64,000 nt of DNA from Chamaea fasciata (GCA_029207755.1 JARCOQ010000006.1:21488890-21552889); one strand, 5' to 3'. Numbered from the stretch's first letter, positions 48,994 through 61,880 are shown. The notes: generated by a model from the sequence alone, not told the origin. Translations and numbers: made by a program.

Positions 48994-50652
48994 TTTGTAG
49001 TGTGAAGATGCCAAATAGGCATTCAGACCTTCCTGTGCTACTGCATAAGGGCGCTTTTGTGCTCTTTTGTGTACCTCCCATAAACTCTTCAAAACTGTAC
49101 TTCAACACCAAAACTCTTGTTAAATGGGTCAAAATAACTGTCATTTACTGATGTGTATTTTGAAGATCAAGTTGCCAGAATAAGGATCCATTAGGACAAA
49201 CTCATTCTGGAGTTTATCATTGTCACCAAAAAAAAAAAAAATAAAAAAAATTTAAGAAGCCAGTTTGTTCTGTTTAGCATAAGACCACTATGTATATCCT
49301 TCTATTATATTATTCACATATTGTGGGTCCTGAGAGTAATAAGGCTGTCATTTCCTAAAACATAAAACTGTGACAGAACTAATATTCCCCTCCTTTTATA
49401 GATATGCTGGTATACTGTACACCTATTGAGCTACACTTATAAAAGTAATGTTTCAGAGGTAGCATGTTTAGTCTCATCTCATTCATATAATGGCCACTAT
49501 AAAGCAATTTTCAAACTAGCTACCTCACTGGTCTTTTCTGCTAAATCTGCTTTTATGGTCTTATATATCAAAAAAAGAAAAAAGGTAATAATATTGCAGC
49601 ACTAGTAAACTTTTCCCTAGGTCCATAGTGATTTATTTCTAGATAGAATGTTGTATTCATTCAGCTAAATTACATAAAAATGCAATTTAAGCTTCCTAGA
49701 ATATTGAGAAATTGTATTTTCAGATTACTTAACAGCACTGTATTTTAGTTCCTTGATGACCTGAATTTCGTTAATAATTTCCTTAAACTCTGTATGTATT
49801 GTTGACTTTTGGTTTCTACTCAGTCATATCCCTTAGTTCATTTTGTTTGTTCATGTTACAAGGACTTTACAGGTTCTGAAGCAGTAATAGGTAAAATCCG
49901 GGGACTCATTCAGCTGGTAAGTTGTCAGTCTGTCATAACTTGAATATCGATTTTGGGGGGTTGCTGACATTCCCTAGATGTATGTGTCAAGTTTGTTGAC
50001 AGAGAGCTCTATACTTAATTGAATGTGATGTCTGTATGTGAAGTGATGAAGTATGTCAGTGATACATATTCTCTTCCTCCCCTCCCCTTCAGCCCCTTAC
50101 AATACACTCAATGGAGTGTCATGAAATTCCACACTGCTCTTACTTAGCTTTATTTAACTTCATAAATTGAAAAGCTGGGTCTGCTCTAACATGATTTCCT
50201 CACAGGTATGCCTTCATTGGCTTGTGAGACAACAAACAAGTCCTGCCCTTTTAAAGTCTTATTCAGTTCTCCTGAATGTTTATGTGAAAGATAAAGGTGA
50301 CTCTCAGGTGGCATAAAACCCATAGGAAATATATATTTTCCTCAGTGTTCCTAAATCGCAGATAATCATCTTACAACCATTCCATACCTTGCCTATTTAA
50401 AAGATGAGAAAGGAATGAGAAGCCAGGGGACTTTTTTCAGATATCATATTTGATCCTGCAGAGCAATTTAGGTGTCTTTCAACAGTACTTTTTTCTTTAT
50501 TTTGACTCTTACTCATCTAAGTGGACTGTTGTTCTTAATCACAAAAAGCAGAAGGAGAACAGTATCTCATAGAGCTGGTGGAATATTCTGGCTTGTGTCT
50601 AGTCTTCCTTGCCTCAAATAATGAATAAATGGATATGTTTTTAAAACTAGGT
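48994..50652. other. Unique AT-rich DNA
   Basis: An A-rich run (49229-49251) and nothing else was recognised up to the LTR. Confidence 0.35.
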
Positions 50653-51004
50653 TGTCAGGTTTCACTTCATCTTTCTGTTTATCACGGTTGCCTCTTGTTT
50701 TGGTGTATTTTGGGTTTTGCCAAGTTCTGCATGCTTTTGTTCCTTGCTTTAAAATGATTCCTCCCTGTACCCCCATGTTAAACCCTTTTGGTCTTTCCCA
50801 AGTTATGAGTCCTGTCCATCACTCTGCAATCCCACCCAGAAGCCTGGAAAGTTCTGGTGAGGCTGTGGGGTGATTCGGCAGGGTGTTAGTTCCCCTCCCT
50901 TTTTTATGTATAGAACTATTCTACTGATTACCCCTTTGTTCTGGGTCACGACACCCTTTCTGGGATTGGTTCTAGATTGCCACCTACCCCTTCCCACACC
51001 CCCT

Positions 51005-51013
51005 GTACTTAAA
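51005..51013 (+). promoter_or_regulatory. TATA-like element of the LTR
   Basis: GTACTTAAA lies in a pyrimidine-rich part of the LTR, at the expected distance upstream of its polyadenylation signal. It is not a canonical TATA box. Confidence 0.35.
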
Positions 51014-51065
51014 CTGAGACCCAGAGGAAAAAAACCTCACTTCTATGTGGACACCCTCTGGGTGA

Positions 51066-51071
51066 AATAAA
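51066..51071 (+). terminator. AATAAA polyadenylation signal of the LTR
   Basis: The canonical hexamer is followed by CCCTGTTGTACTCATGTG, with a CA cleavage candidate and GT-rich downstream sequence. It would terminate retroviral transcripts. Confidence 0.6.
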
Positions 51072-51237
51072 ACCCTGTTGTACTCATGTGAAGTCCTCCT
51101 TTCTTCCACACTGACGCCACACTTCTGCCTGAGGCCAGGACCCACAAAATCAAAAAGGTACCAAGCTGTACCCTTAAATGCGAGTTCAGTGAAAGAGCCA
51201 CCCAGATAGCTGCTCTGAACACCCGCAGCCTCTAACA

Positions 51238-52168
51238 GGTTTCAGAGTGTCTGAAACTATGTGTTTAATCCTCTTTAAATGCAAATGTAATTTTCTTTCT
51301 CAAAATCTGCATTCAAATCTAGGTTTTTTTCAGCAAAGGAAGTTTGAGTCAGAGCCATTTTATATTAATGTGTTTTCCTTTCTCTGTCTCTATCTTAAAA
51401 TATTGGTATCTACGCTAACATGAGAATTTTCTATTGAGTGCTTAATAAACATATGACTATAACTTTCTGTGGAAAAAAACCCAAACATTTAACATAGTGA
51501 GTAAAAGAATAAACTTCATGAATTCTTTATCTGATGTGAGTTTGAAAAGACAAAACGTATGTTATTAGACCCTTGATGGCTGAAATTCTGAGGGATTACA
51601 ACTGACAGGCAATAACACTGGCTGAAATTTCTGTGCTGGAGGCTGCACCAACTCTCTGAAGAAGATATGCTGTTTTAAAAAAAAAAAAAAGATAGTGATT
51701 GTACTAGGAATACAAATAGGCTTTCTAAAATCTCTCTGCTTTGAAGAGACTTTGACATTTAAAAATGGAACTCCTTTACAAACTAACATATTTTCTGATG
51801 TGTTTTAAGTACTTTATGCGTTCAGTAAATGTCATAATGCCATTAATTCTTTTTGCAGAGACATGCAATATTTTTCCTGTTATCAAGAGGGACCACACTG
51901 TTGTGCAACACACTGTGGTGTGTTTTGCTGAGCACTGGAAATCTGGAGTAGATTGGCCTGTAAAAACTCAAAACTAATTGCTTGGAATTTAGGATTCAGT
52001 GAATGTTTACACCTCAAGTAACAGGGTAAAAACAAATTTTCAGGTTATACAAATCTTTTTCTTTCTACCTATTTACTAATTTTGAAAAACATATCACCCT
52101 TTTAAAAATTATTTTAATGTGGAAATTTTTGGCATCTTGGTTTTTTTATCACATGACTAAACGAAGCA
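51238..52168. other. Unique AT-rich DNA
   Basis: Holds a short GTTTCAGA/TCTGAAAC hairpin right at the LTR edge (51240-51258), an A14 run near 51677-51690 and an interrupted hairpin (CCACACTGTTG...CACTGTGG) at 51893-51918. Confidence 0.35.
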
Positions 52169-52183
52169 GGTTGCTAAGCAACC
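52169..52183. promoter_or_regulatory. RFX-type X-box-like palindrome
   Basis: GGTTGCTAAGCAACC is a perfect 7+1+7 inverted repeat and fits the GTTGCY..RGCAAC type of site bound by RFX factors. Binding is inferred only from the motif. Confidence 0.4.
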
Positions 52184-52479
52184 TTCTGCAGCCAGGGGAA
52201 AGCACAGGCACTCTGAACAGAAGATTTATGTTGGTGACTGTAATACTAAGAAAAAAAAATAGAATATCTAAAACCCTCCATTGTTTTTTAGCCCTTTAAG
52301 CTAAACATCAGTAATTTACTCTTCCCAAATCAAGAGTCATTTGAGAAACTATTGCGGCCACACAACTTTTGACATAAACTTTCAGGGAAAATAAATGGGT
52401 AAATAATTTTTTTTATCGCACTGTTGCAGACTTGAAGTATTTCTGTTCAGTGTTGCTATGGTTTTTACAGAAGCTTTTG

Positions 52480-52830
52480 AATATGAGGATCCTCCTCGGT
52501 TAAATAAGGGAGTAGGTAGATACCTACTTGCTGCTTCTTGCAGTGATAAGTGGCAAAAATGAGGATGTGCAATGGGTCACCAGGGCTGACTGGAGACAGC
52601 TGGCAGCAGGCACAGAGCCCTGTACAGCACCCACGAGTCCTCAGGCTGCCTGGGCAAGGAGAGCTGGCTGCAGACACCTCAGCTCTGACCAGCTCCAAGA
52701 GAACCAGGTAACCTGGCACACATCCCTTTCTGCTGGAAAGCAAAGAGCCTCCCTGCACTAACAACTTTTTAGCTGCAGCACAAGCATCCAAGCAATGGGA
52801 TTTGTGACAGGAAAAGATGAGTTTAAATCT
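52480..52830. other. GC-richer patch with long open frames on both strands
   Basis: The minus strand stays open for 140 codons (52465-52887) and the + strand for 77. The predicted minus product is cysteine-rich and low in coding character. A CAG/GTAACC splice-donor-like word sits near 52708 on the + strand. No domain is recognised, and the open frames are best explained by base composition. Confidence 0.35.
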
Positions 52831-53387
52831 CCATTTAAACAGCTGTCCAGATGCATTTTCAAGTCCAAATTTACCCATCATAAACAATGCAAATACACCA
52901 CCACATATTCAGATGTGTGTCACTCACTGGCTGGAGCATGCTGCGGTCGGATCATTGGCTCATGGAGGCTGAGAACATTAAACAAATACAGATGCCATTA
53001 TACCATCTACCCCCTGACCTGGAGGCAGGCTTTATCTGGGAACTGCCTTGTGCTTTGAATTAGAGCAGCCTACAAGAATTACACATGGAAAACACAGCTC
53101 ACGGGATCCAGATCCTTCCATATTGCATCATCCACTAGCATACCACAGTGCAGACAACCAGATCCTGTGCTGACTTGGATGGTGGGTTTCCTAGAACTCT
53201 AATAATATATCTTAATAATAACACCCTAGGTGTGTAATTAACTGAAATTCAATTTTACTATAGTGTGAAAAACAGCAGAAGACAAAACAGTTGACAGTCA
53301 GCAAGTGTCAGAGACAGATAAACCAAGCCTGTGAAACAGTGGCCTGAACAGATTAAAGCCATTTGAAATTTTAAACAAAATAAATTT

Positions 53388-53427
53388 CTGCTGTTGTTTT
53401 TTGATTCCTGCTGTTGTTTTTTGATTC
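53388..53427. repeat. 20-bp tandem duplication
   Basis: CTGCTGTTGTTTTTTGATTC occurs twice in immediate succession without differences, so the event is young. Confidence 0.95.
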
Positions 53428-53649
53428 CTGCCATCTACAAAAAATTGGAAAATATGTACATTTTCATTGTACGTGTACAGGTTTGCAACATAATTTTATT
53501 CTCTTCTATGAAATAACTAACACACTAAAAACTTTGGTAATGACTCAAAAATAGAATCACATCTTGTTAATATTAGCTCTGTAGTTAATCTATAAGATCC
53601 ATTATTTATATGTTCCCATCATTTCCTTGAATTTTCATTGTATCTCTAC

Positions 53650-53960
53650 TTGTTCATAATTTGGTTCGGTTGGAAGGGATCTGAAATATCCTCTAGTTTC
53701 AACCCCCCTGCCATGGGTACAGACACCTTTCACTAGACCACCTTGCTCAGACCCCCATCCAGCCTGGTCTTGAACACTGCCAGGAATGGCACATCCACAG
53801 CTTATCTGGGAAACCTGTTCCAGGGCCTCACCTTATTGACAGTAAACAATTAGTTTCCTAGCATCTAATCTAAACCTACACTGTTTCAGTTTGAAGCCAT
53901 TGCCTCTTGCCTTGTCACTACTTGTCCTTGTAAAAAGACCCTCTCCAACTATCTAATTTG
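53650..53960 (-). mobile_element. CR1 LINE 3' fragment
   Basis: Inverted CR1 3' region with GGTTGGAAGGGATCTGAAAT, CAACCCCCCTGCCATGGGTA, TCTTGAACACTGCCAGGAAT, AACCTGTTCCAGGGCCTCAC and GCATCTAATCTAAACCTACA. The terminal octamers at the left edge are eroded. This is the same subfamily type as the copy at 60371. Confidence 0.9.
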
Positions 53961-56900
53961 CTTTCCATTGGAAATATGCCTTTATTTTCCATAAATATTT
54001 CCCATAGTTTCCATTTTTAAACTATCTAAATTTTTCCAGATCTCTGATGTAAATCAGATGCTTATCGAACTCATGATTACTTTAATAACAAAGCCCTGTT
54101 TCTCAGAAAGAGAGGTTAGCTTCATATTTACTGGGGCAGCTCATTTCAACCTATAACTTCTGAATGAACTTGAGAATACTTTGGATAAATCTGTAAAAGA
54201 GTGCTGATGATGAGAGAACCCTTGCCCTGCTTCTCACTTGTACTGTACCTTACTTCACGGGTCAGATTCTCCCATGAAGTACCTCTGCTTTGTGAAAGAG
54301 AAAACTACTTTCAATTTCAAGTAGATGAATGCCTAACAAAAGTTAATTAATTTGACCTCAGGAAATCATTGTTTGAGAGAGGAATGCTCCTAGAAACTAC
54401 TAAACAAAGAGAATGTGCTACTTTCTCAAGGTCGTTTGCAGAGCCAGTGACAAGGACAAGAACTGCTAACTCTACATCTCCTGTTACTGCTGCCTCCAAG
54501 ATCTGTCACTTCTCCTATACACCTCAGTGTTTCAGACAGAACATGTTCTGTCACAGGTCTACCTGACGTAACCTAAGAACTAGTAGTTATTTATGTAAAG
54601 AAATATTATTCCCCTTCTACATGTTGGATAAATTATTCAGGTGAATTAATTTGCCACAGTTCACAAAGGTCCTCAGTGACTAAAGAGGAAAAACAAATTT
54701 TCTCTCCCCTTATTCATCTAAATCCAATACCCCACTCTCAGCCACAATGTATAACTTGTTAAAATGGTATCAGATCTGTCCTGATAGGAAGGAAAAATCA
54801 CCTGGAGGCATACACAGAGGCTTGTTTACAATCATCTGGGAGTCGGAGGCAGATTGCTAACCCAGCTCTGTACAGAGAAACCTGAAAGATAAGAGAGAGC
54901 ACAGACATCGTATCTGTTCTCCAGGCCACTTGGTTCTTTAGAGACTTCATTTGGCAGACTGCAAAGAGGATGTCTTGCAAGCTGGGGTCACTTCAACTTA
55001 GCTCCCAGCAGTGTGGTAAATCAGATCCTGTCTATGTACCACAATAAAACCTCTCATTTGGAAGAAAAATCTATGCTTAATAATCTATCAGGGTGAGGAA
55101 AACACTGCAAAGGGAAATGCAGACCATTTTGCCTGTAAGAGCTGACAGTTCAGCCGGCAGCAGAAGCAGATCTAGGAGTGAAGTACACAAGTCCTGCATT
55201 CATCTCCCTGAGTGATAATTCTAAAACCTATTTTGTCACCAGTGAGTGTTATTTCTCTGCTGACTGGAGAATCAAAGAAAAAAGGATGATAACACTATAA
55301 TAATCAGCAACTTGTTTCTTCCCATAAGAGGCTGAAAATGAACTTCAAGCAGAGTTTTTAATAATGCTTCCATTCTACTGAGGGAAATCTTGACTTCTCT
55401 TTCAACTGTGAGTGTTCCTGCTGCTGGATTCACCGGGGCAAAGATTTCATCCAGGATTATTTAATTGTGACAATGAGCACTAGTATGTGAATTTTCAAGA
55501 TCTCAGTTCTCAGTGCTGTTTTTTCTTAAAATACGGCACGTTGCTGCCATGCTTAAGGAGAAATCAGCCCTTTAGAAAATACAGCTAAAATGGACTACAA
55601 AGTTCAAAGTGATAAAAGCATTCTGGCATTTGGATTTGCAATATGTTAGATTAGATTGCAAACTACAGGGATCAGGAGCTAAAAATGTCAGGGTAAATTC
55701 AGTGACAGCTATCTTGTACCCAAGGTCTTAATATCTAATTTCAGTAAATGGTAATAAACCATTAGACTTTCTTACTTAACAGAGTTGTACATCTACAGGC
55801 CAGGGTCAGGATGCTCAACTCCCTGCTGATCTGAAGGGAAGCTGATCTTTGCTGATCATCAGGACAAGTGAATAAGCATCAGGATTTCTGGCATGCAAAT
55901 CAGGGGTTACAATTTAAAAAAAAAAGAAGCAGCATCAACAAATAATCATAAGTAATGTTCATAAACCTTTTAGGAAAGTTCTACTATGCAAAGAATAACT
56001 GGTATTAGAAACAGACCCCTTATCTCTGGAAAACACATTTGTTAGGCTTATAAACAAGATATAAATTATGTATACCCTTGCTGCTGTGACAAAATACAAC
56101 AAATACATTAAAAAAACATTTCATTAAATTTTAAATAAATCGGAGTTTTAACTCATGAGGAGATTTTTTCTTTCAAGAGTTCTTTTTTTAATATAACTTT
56201 GTTTTATCCTTATATGGCAAAAGTTGCTGCCAACTCCTTCAGAAAAAACATTACCATTAATGCTGCAAAAAGAGAAAAAATAATGACTCATATAGGCACC
56301 AGGAATTTTTTTTTTTTTTTTTCCAGTGAACAAGATTAATGGCCCTCTATCCTGGCCATTACATGGTGTTAGAACAGCAAATGGCTATAGCAATCACCAA
56401 AATTTTTGTCCACAAGTTTGAAAAATACAAAGTACTTCACAATAGCTCTCAAAGACATTTTGGTCTTCATGATTTTACCAAGTGGTTAGAAGGTTTTATT
56501 TTCCTCCAAAACACTTTAGTTTTCCTAATTGCTGCTGTAGCTCTGCTAGCATAAGTCACTTTCTTTCTGTGTTATTTCCATCTTATATGACAGCAATAAT
56601 CAGGTAGTATAAAAACTTTATGACTATTTTTTTTCCTTTGGATGCTCTTTCTGTGCTTTCCATTTTCTCCTCATGTTTGTTACTTCTTTTCATCCTCCAT
56701 ATTTTATACCACTCCCTCCAAATCAGACAAAATTCTCTTCTCTGCCTCTCTTTTTAGGTAAATGAAGACTTAGAGGAACATTACAAAAAATGGTAGTGGC
56801 AGAATTTACTCTCTAATGACAGTTTTTGCTAACAAACCCCAGGTAGTATAGTCTACAACATCACTATTAATATCTCCTACCTACAAACCCTGCTTAATTT

Positions 56901-58775
56901 AGGAGGAAAGACGGCATTAAGTGGATTTTGCAGATTTTGCATGCTACATCAGTTAACATATCATTTTCCTGACCAATCAGGTGCATTTGTGAAAGGTCAA
57001 AGCTTCTGGACTGCAGCAAACTGAGGCCGTTTGGATTTTCTGTTCTGACAGATTCTATAGCAGCTGAAGAAAAGCAGGGTAACTAGCTTTGTTATAAAAA
57101 GTATAGCTGATCCAAAACATGTTTTCAAATACACAGCAGCTTTATCCATTTAATCTCAATCACTCCAAAACCAGAACCTTTTAGAGTAAGAAAAAAAAAT
57201 ACAGGACCTTTCAGTTGAGTTGAATGCTTCCTCTACGTTAAAGTATAGTAAATGTTTCATGCTTCTTGTTGTTTCAGTGGTCATATGTACAACTGAGAGA
57301 GGCTAAATACAGTGTTTGAAGCTGGTCCTTTGTCACAAAGCTGGATGTATCAGGTGGAATGAAATTCCCTTCAAAAGAGATTTTCAAAGCCACTTAGCAT
57401 TGGCCTAACACTTTTTTGACTGAAGCTAATAGACACTGCAGGCAGAGCTAAGGTGTGTGTTCTCTCTGACATTTTAGGCTGATAGGCAGAAGAGAAGCCA
57501 TAGGAGAATTAAGAACTTAGATTGCAGAAGAGTAGTGTCAAGAGACATAGCAAAATAAAATCCCAGCGATTAAATTATAAATGTTTATTTGACAGAAGCA
57601 TGTCTAAGCATTGTTGATATAGTTAAGAAAGAAATGTTTTGACCAGGACAAGTGAGTGTTCCTGTGCGTTCGTATGTGAATAACATGAGTTGTGGCTAAA
57701 ATAAGATGTTCCCACTGAAGCTGCAAAAATCCCTGGTGAGTACTACATGGTAGGGAGACTGAGACCCATTTTCTATGATTGAGAGTATTGCCTTGTTTCA
57801 GAAATCAGTAAAAAAAGGTTCATTTTTATTTCTCCAAATAAACTTAATATTGAGCTGAGGTAATTTGACGCTTTATGCATTTTCTTGGGTTTATTAAGAA
57901 AGATGGACTACAGTGTGTCAATTGTTGAGTTTAGACAGTTCAGTTCAATGCTATTTTATTCTAACATTCAGAATAGCTACTCTGAAAGTTTTACTGCTTA
58001 AGGTAAGTGAAGGTTTTCTTGACTCTTTTCCTGAAAGTAGAATTAGATTTTAGACAAAAGAAAACTCTTAATTCAAAAATTTTGAAGGAAGGAACATTTT
58101 AGCATCACCTATATTTTGGAATAATAATTCCAATTTTCACTTTGAACTGTGGTCTAAGAACCCTCATGCTTTGGGCCTTCATTTGTTTTACCTATAGTAA
58201 AGAAAAATCTTTTTCTAAGAATGACAAGGAGTCTGGAATTTGCACCAATGTTCACTCTCCAATAAAGTGAAATGTTATAGAACACTGAATGTTACTTTAA
58301 TGTGAAGCTCACACAAAAAAATGTCATTTTTCTCCTGGCCTGAAAAAAACATAAATTGTAGAGCAGTTCTAATTTTACAGAGTACTTGAAATTTCTACCT
58401 GTGACAGTATTCAGAATGACCTCCCATCCCTCTGACAACCTTCAGGCATTAACAACTCTAACTAGAAAATCTGGTTTGAAATTACATTGTGCAGTTCTTC
58501 TACACTGAAATGCAATGCACTGGTTTTCACTGAAGCATTCTTGACTTAGAGTCATAACATGGAACAATGAATATTGCTTAAATTATTTATTTAGGACAAA
58601 AACATAAGGAGAAAACAGACTTTATACCAACAGCACAGAAAGAAGCAGTCAACTAAGTACACAATCAAAACCATAAAACAAGCCTAAAATATCTAAAGTG
58701 GATGAATGGATCTCCTGCAAAGTCTCATGTAGTTTTCCTTGATTTAGAAAATTATAAACTTATTTCTGCATAAAT

Positions 58776-58793
58776 AAGAGAGAGAGAGAGAGA
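58776..58793. repeat. (GA)n microsatellite
   Basis: About nine GA units flanked by TAA on the left and ACTCTCT on the right. The ACTCTCT allows a short hairpin with the repeat. Confidence 0.9.
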
Positions 58794-59944
58794 ACTCTCT
58801 GGAAACTTCCTTTTTCCTCATCCATCATCCTCAAGTGTTGAATACTTTTAAAACTTTTCTTGATGTGTCAATATTTTAGCAAAGATTTTACTATCATTGG
58901 AAACCAAAAAACTCATTAAGACTTTCCACTGCAAGCCTATAGGTTCCTATCTTCAACCACCATTTATCTCTGTACCATGGATATTTAGTGGCATAGGTTT
59001 TTAACCACCTCAGTTTATAAAGTTGGATCAGTTTATTTGTAAGGTACTCATTGTATTTTAAAAATGTGAAATTTGCAGAATTTCAAGGTGACAACACAGT
59101 TAAATAACAATTTTACATAAATAACAATATTATTCACAGGGGCAAATAATATCTTCGTACAAAATTTCAGTTGTTATATATCAATTATGTTACTAATACT
59201 GTTTTAAGAAATCTTGCAGAAAAATTATTGAGTTGGCTGATTACTAATAGCAGAGCAGAATGTTTACTTTTATTTGGGGTGGATTTTAAAGTTAATACAA
59301 GAGATCAACACTGCACAGATTATTATTCAATTGTTCACTTATTTGTTCCATATGCATCTCTTCTTTCCAATCAGAAAAATCCACACTTGTCCATAATAAA
59401 GAGTAAAAAACACAGAGAATAGCAGTCTTTTCAAAGTTTTTTCTAAAAAGAGAGACTATTGGAGATTCTCTAACCTAGTTAGTAACTTGATAATTGTTAC
59501 AGTTTTAACTTGCAGAAATACAGTAATTTTTCTTTTATTAATGGTGAGAAAAAAAATGTTTCCAGTGTGTGTTTATACATGTTATATTTTAACATTCTAT
59601 AAAACATCCTTTCCTTCCCATCAGGTGAGGTATAGACCTTATTTTTCATTAACAGATAACTTCTGGGAGTGCTCAGATTGAAACTGCAGCATTGACTTAT
59701 CCTGGAGCCTTCCTCTCCCCGCAGTATCTATCTAGTTGCAGTAGTAAAATGCTAAAATCTCACAACATTTTAAATCTAATTTTTTTCACCTTCCAAGTAA
59801 TCTGTAGGTATTCAGACTGAACACAGACAGGAAATATTTCCAGTTATCAATTTCAAGGGTTCTAAAAATTTCTTAATCTTTTTCTTAATTTTTGTTTGCT
59901 ATTTTTCTATATTCTAGACCTTACTCTGCAATGCAAGTACAGAG

Positions 59945-60004
59945 AGACAAATAGAAGAGTTTTATTTGCCTATTAGACAAATAGAAGAGCATTATTTGTC
60001 ATTT
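59945..60004. repeat. 30-bp tandem duplication
   Basis: Two adjacent 30-base units both begin AGACAAATAGAAGAG and continue with an A/T-rich half that differs at about five positions. Confidence 0.85.
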
Positions 60005-60370
60005 GAAAAGATAACACATTAATATATTTGAACAGGATAGTCTGCTTGTAATTTTGGTAATTTTTTAGTATTAAGATTTGATTTTTCCCATTTCCAAAAC
60101 CCTAATCAATTTAATACCTCCCTTAAGATCTTGTGCATGTTTATGAAGCATAAATTAAGAAACCACAAACTAATTAGAATCTTACTATCTCATTTCCAAA
60201 TTCCAATTCACAATCCAAATCCTGGTAAATTAGGTTCATATGAAATAGGAATCATATATTTAGTTATCTGCTGTTGTCTCTCTGATACATGAATTTTTCA
60301 AGGAGAATAAAACAACTTTTTGTCCATTTTACAGGTTGTTTAATTTCTTAGACCTAAGATAAGGAAAATA

Positions 60371-61880
60371 GAGTATCACAGAACAGTTTGGTTTGGAAAG
60401 GAACTTTAAAGATCATGTAGTTTCAACCCACTTGCCATGGGCAGGGACAACTTCCACCATAACAGGTTGCTCCCATTTCCATCCAGCCTGGACTTAAACA
60501 CATCAAGGGGTTCCAGGGGTGGGGCATCCACTACTTTGGGCAACCTGTCTGAGTGCTCTACCACAATCAAACTAAAAAAATTTCTTCCTAATATTTATCT
60601 AAACCTACCCTCTTTGAGTTTAAAAGCATTACCCTTTACAATACCTGAAAAAAGTCGCTCTGGATCCTTCCAGTAGGCTCCCTCTAGGTACTGGAAGGCT
60701 GCTAGAAAGTGTCTCCAGAGCCTTCCCTTCTTCAGACCCAGCTCTCTCAGCCAGTCCTCAAAGGAGAGGGGATCCATGTCTCCCATCATCCTCATGACCC
60801 TCCTCTGGACTTGCCTGAACAGATCCATGTCCTTCTCAGGTGGAATCCTCAGAATTGGATGAAGTATTCCATGGGGATCACACAAGAGTTGGGGAGAGGG
60901 GAAGAATCACCTCTGACAAAATGCTCGCCACACTTCTGATGCAGTCCAGAATAGGACTGGCTTTCTGGGCTGCGAGTGCATATTGTGCTATTCCCAGCTC
61001 ATTTTTAGGTTTTTATCTACCAACAACCCCAAGTCCTTTCTGCAGGATTGCTTTCAGCCCACTCAATGACCAGCCTCTATCCATGTTTGAACTTGCCCTG
61101 ACCCAGGTGCAGGACCTTGCCTGAGTTGAACTTCATGAGGTTTGTATAGGCTCACCTCTCTCACCATTCAGTGTTCCTGTGGATGGCATCCCATCTCTAC
61201 AAACCAGCTGAAAGTGCACTCAATCCCACTGTCTATATTCCTAACAAAGATGTTAAATTAAACACTAGTCCCAAAGCTGACCTGTGAGGGATATGTTTAT
61301 CACTGCTCTCAGCCTGGACATTGAGCCACTGACCATGACACTTTGAGTGTGACCATTCAGCCAGTTCCTTATCCACAAAGTGGTTCATCCATCAAATCCA
61401 CATCTCTCCAGTTCAGAGACAAGGATGTTATACAGGACAGTGTTGAATGCTGGGACGGTGTCAAATGCTGTGCACAAGTCTATTATCCACCAATGCTGTA
61501 ACCCTACTCTAAAAGTCCACCAAGATTGCCAGGCATCATGTTCCCTTAGTGAAGCCGTGTTGGCTGTCAACAATCACCTGTCACTTTTCCATGTGCCTTA
61601 GCAAAGTTTCCTGGAGGATCTTCTCCATGATGTCACAAGGAACAGAGGTAGGACTGACCAGCCTGCATTTCCCTGGCTGTTCCATTTTTCCTTTATAAAA
61701 CTGGGAGTTATGCTTTCTTTTCCAGTCACTGAGAAGTTCACCAGTCTGTCATGACTTTTTAAATATGATGGATAGTGGCATAGCAACTTCATCTGTCATA
61801 AAAACAATGACAAGTTGTCGTTTGGAGTTCACAACCTGGATGAATCAAGCCACTCTGGTTTCTCTCCTGTCCTGTGTCTA
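60371..61880 (-). mobile_element. CR1 LINE, 1.5-kb 5'-truncated copy
   Basis: The most complete CR1 of the window. In inverted order the + strand shows the 3' end (GAGTATCACAGAACAGTTTG; TTGCCATGGGCAGGGACAAC), the untranslated region (AACCTACCCTCTTTGAGTTT), and ORF2 from TCCTCATGACCCTCCTCTGG, through GCACTCAATCCCACTGTCTA, CATTGAGCCACTGACCATGA and GTGAAGCCGTGTTGGCTGTC, to TATGATGGATAGTGGCATAG. This corresponds to the C-terminal half of the reverse transcriptase. Frameshifts and stops throughout make it inactive; the 96-codon frame at 60595-60885 and the 94-codon frame at 60840-61124 lie within it and encode nothing of their own. Truncation inside the reverse transcriptase is the normal CR1 insertion product. 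Confidence 0.92.

Larger units (their letters stand above)
50653..51237 (+). mobile_element. Probable solo LTR of an endogenous retrovirus
   Basis: A 585-bp block, less AT-rich than its surroundings, begins TGTCAGG and ends CTAACA, giving the TG...CA ends of an LTR with a poor inverted repeat. A TATA-like GTACTTAAA (51005-51013) is followed about 55 bases later by AATAAA (51066-51071) and a GT-rich patch, the usual U3-R-U5 order on the + strand. No primer-binding site, gag, pol or env sequence follows, so it is a solo LTR left by recombination. Both flanks carry GGT (50650-50652 and 51238-51240), too short for a convincing target duplication. The family is not identified; a gammaretrovirus-like affinity is only a guess. 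Confidence 0.6.
53961..60370. other. Repeat-poor unique DNA with candidate regulatory motifs
   Basis: No interspersed repeat or gene is recognised over 6.4 kb. Motif words of interest are GCATGCAAATCAGG at about 55892-55905 (octamer-like), and GTTAACATATCATT followed by CCTGACCAATCAGG and AAAGGTCAAAGC between 56953 and 57004 (HNF1-, CCAAT- and nuclear-receptor-like). A T17 run lies at 56307-56323. Confidence 0.35.

Noticed and set aside
52465..52887. 140-codon minus-strand open frame, the longest outside a recognised repeat
   Set aside because: It sits in a GC-richer patch where stops are rare on both strands; cysteine-rich product, no domain, no consistent splice sites.
60595..61124. Open frames of 96 and 94 codons
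   Set aside because: Both fall inside the 1.5-kb CR1 copy, in non-coding 3' sequence or out of frame.
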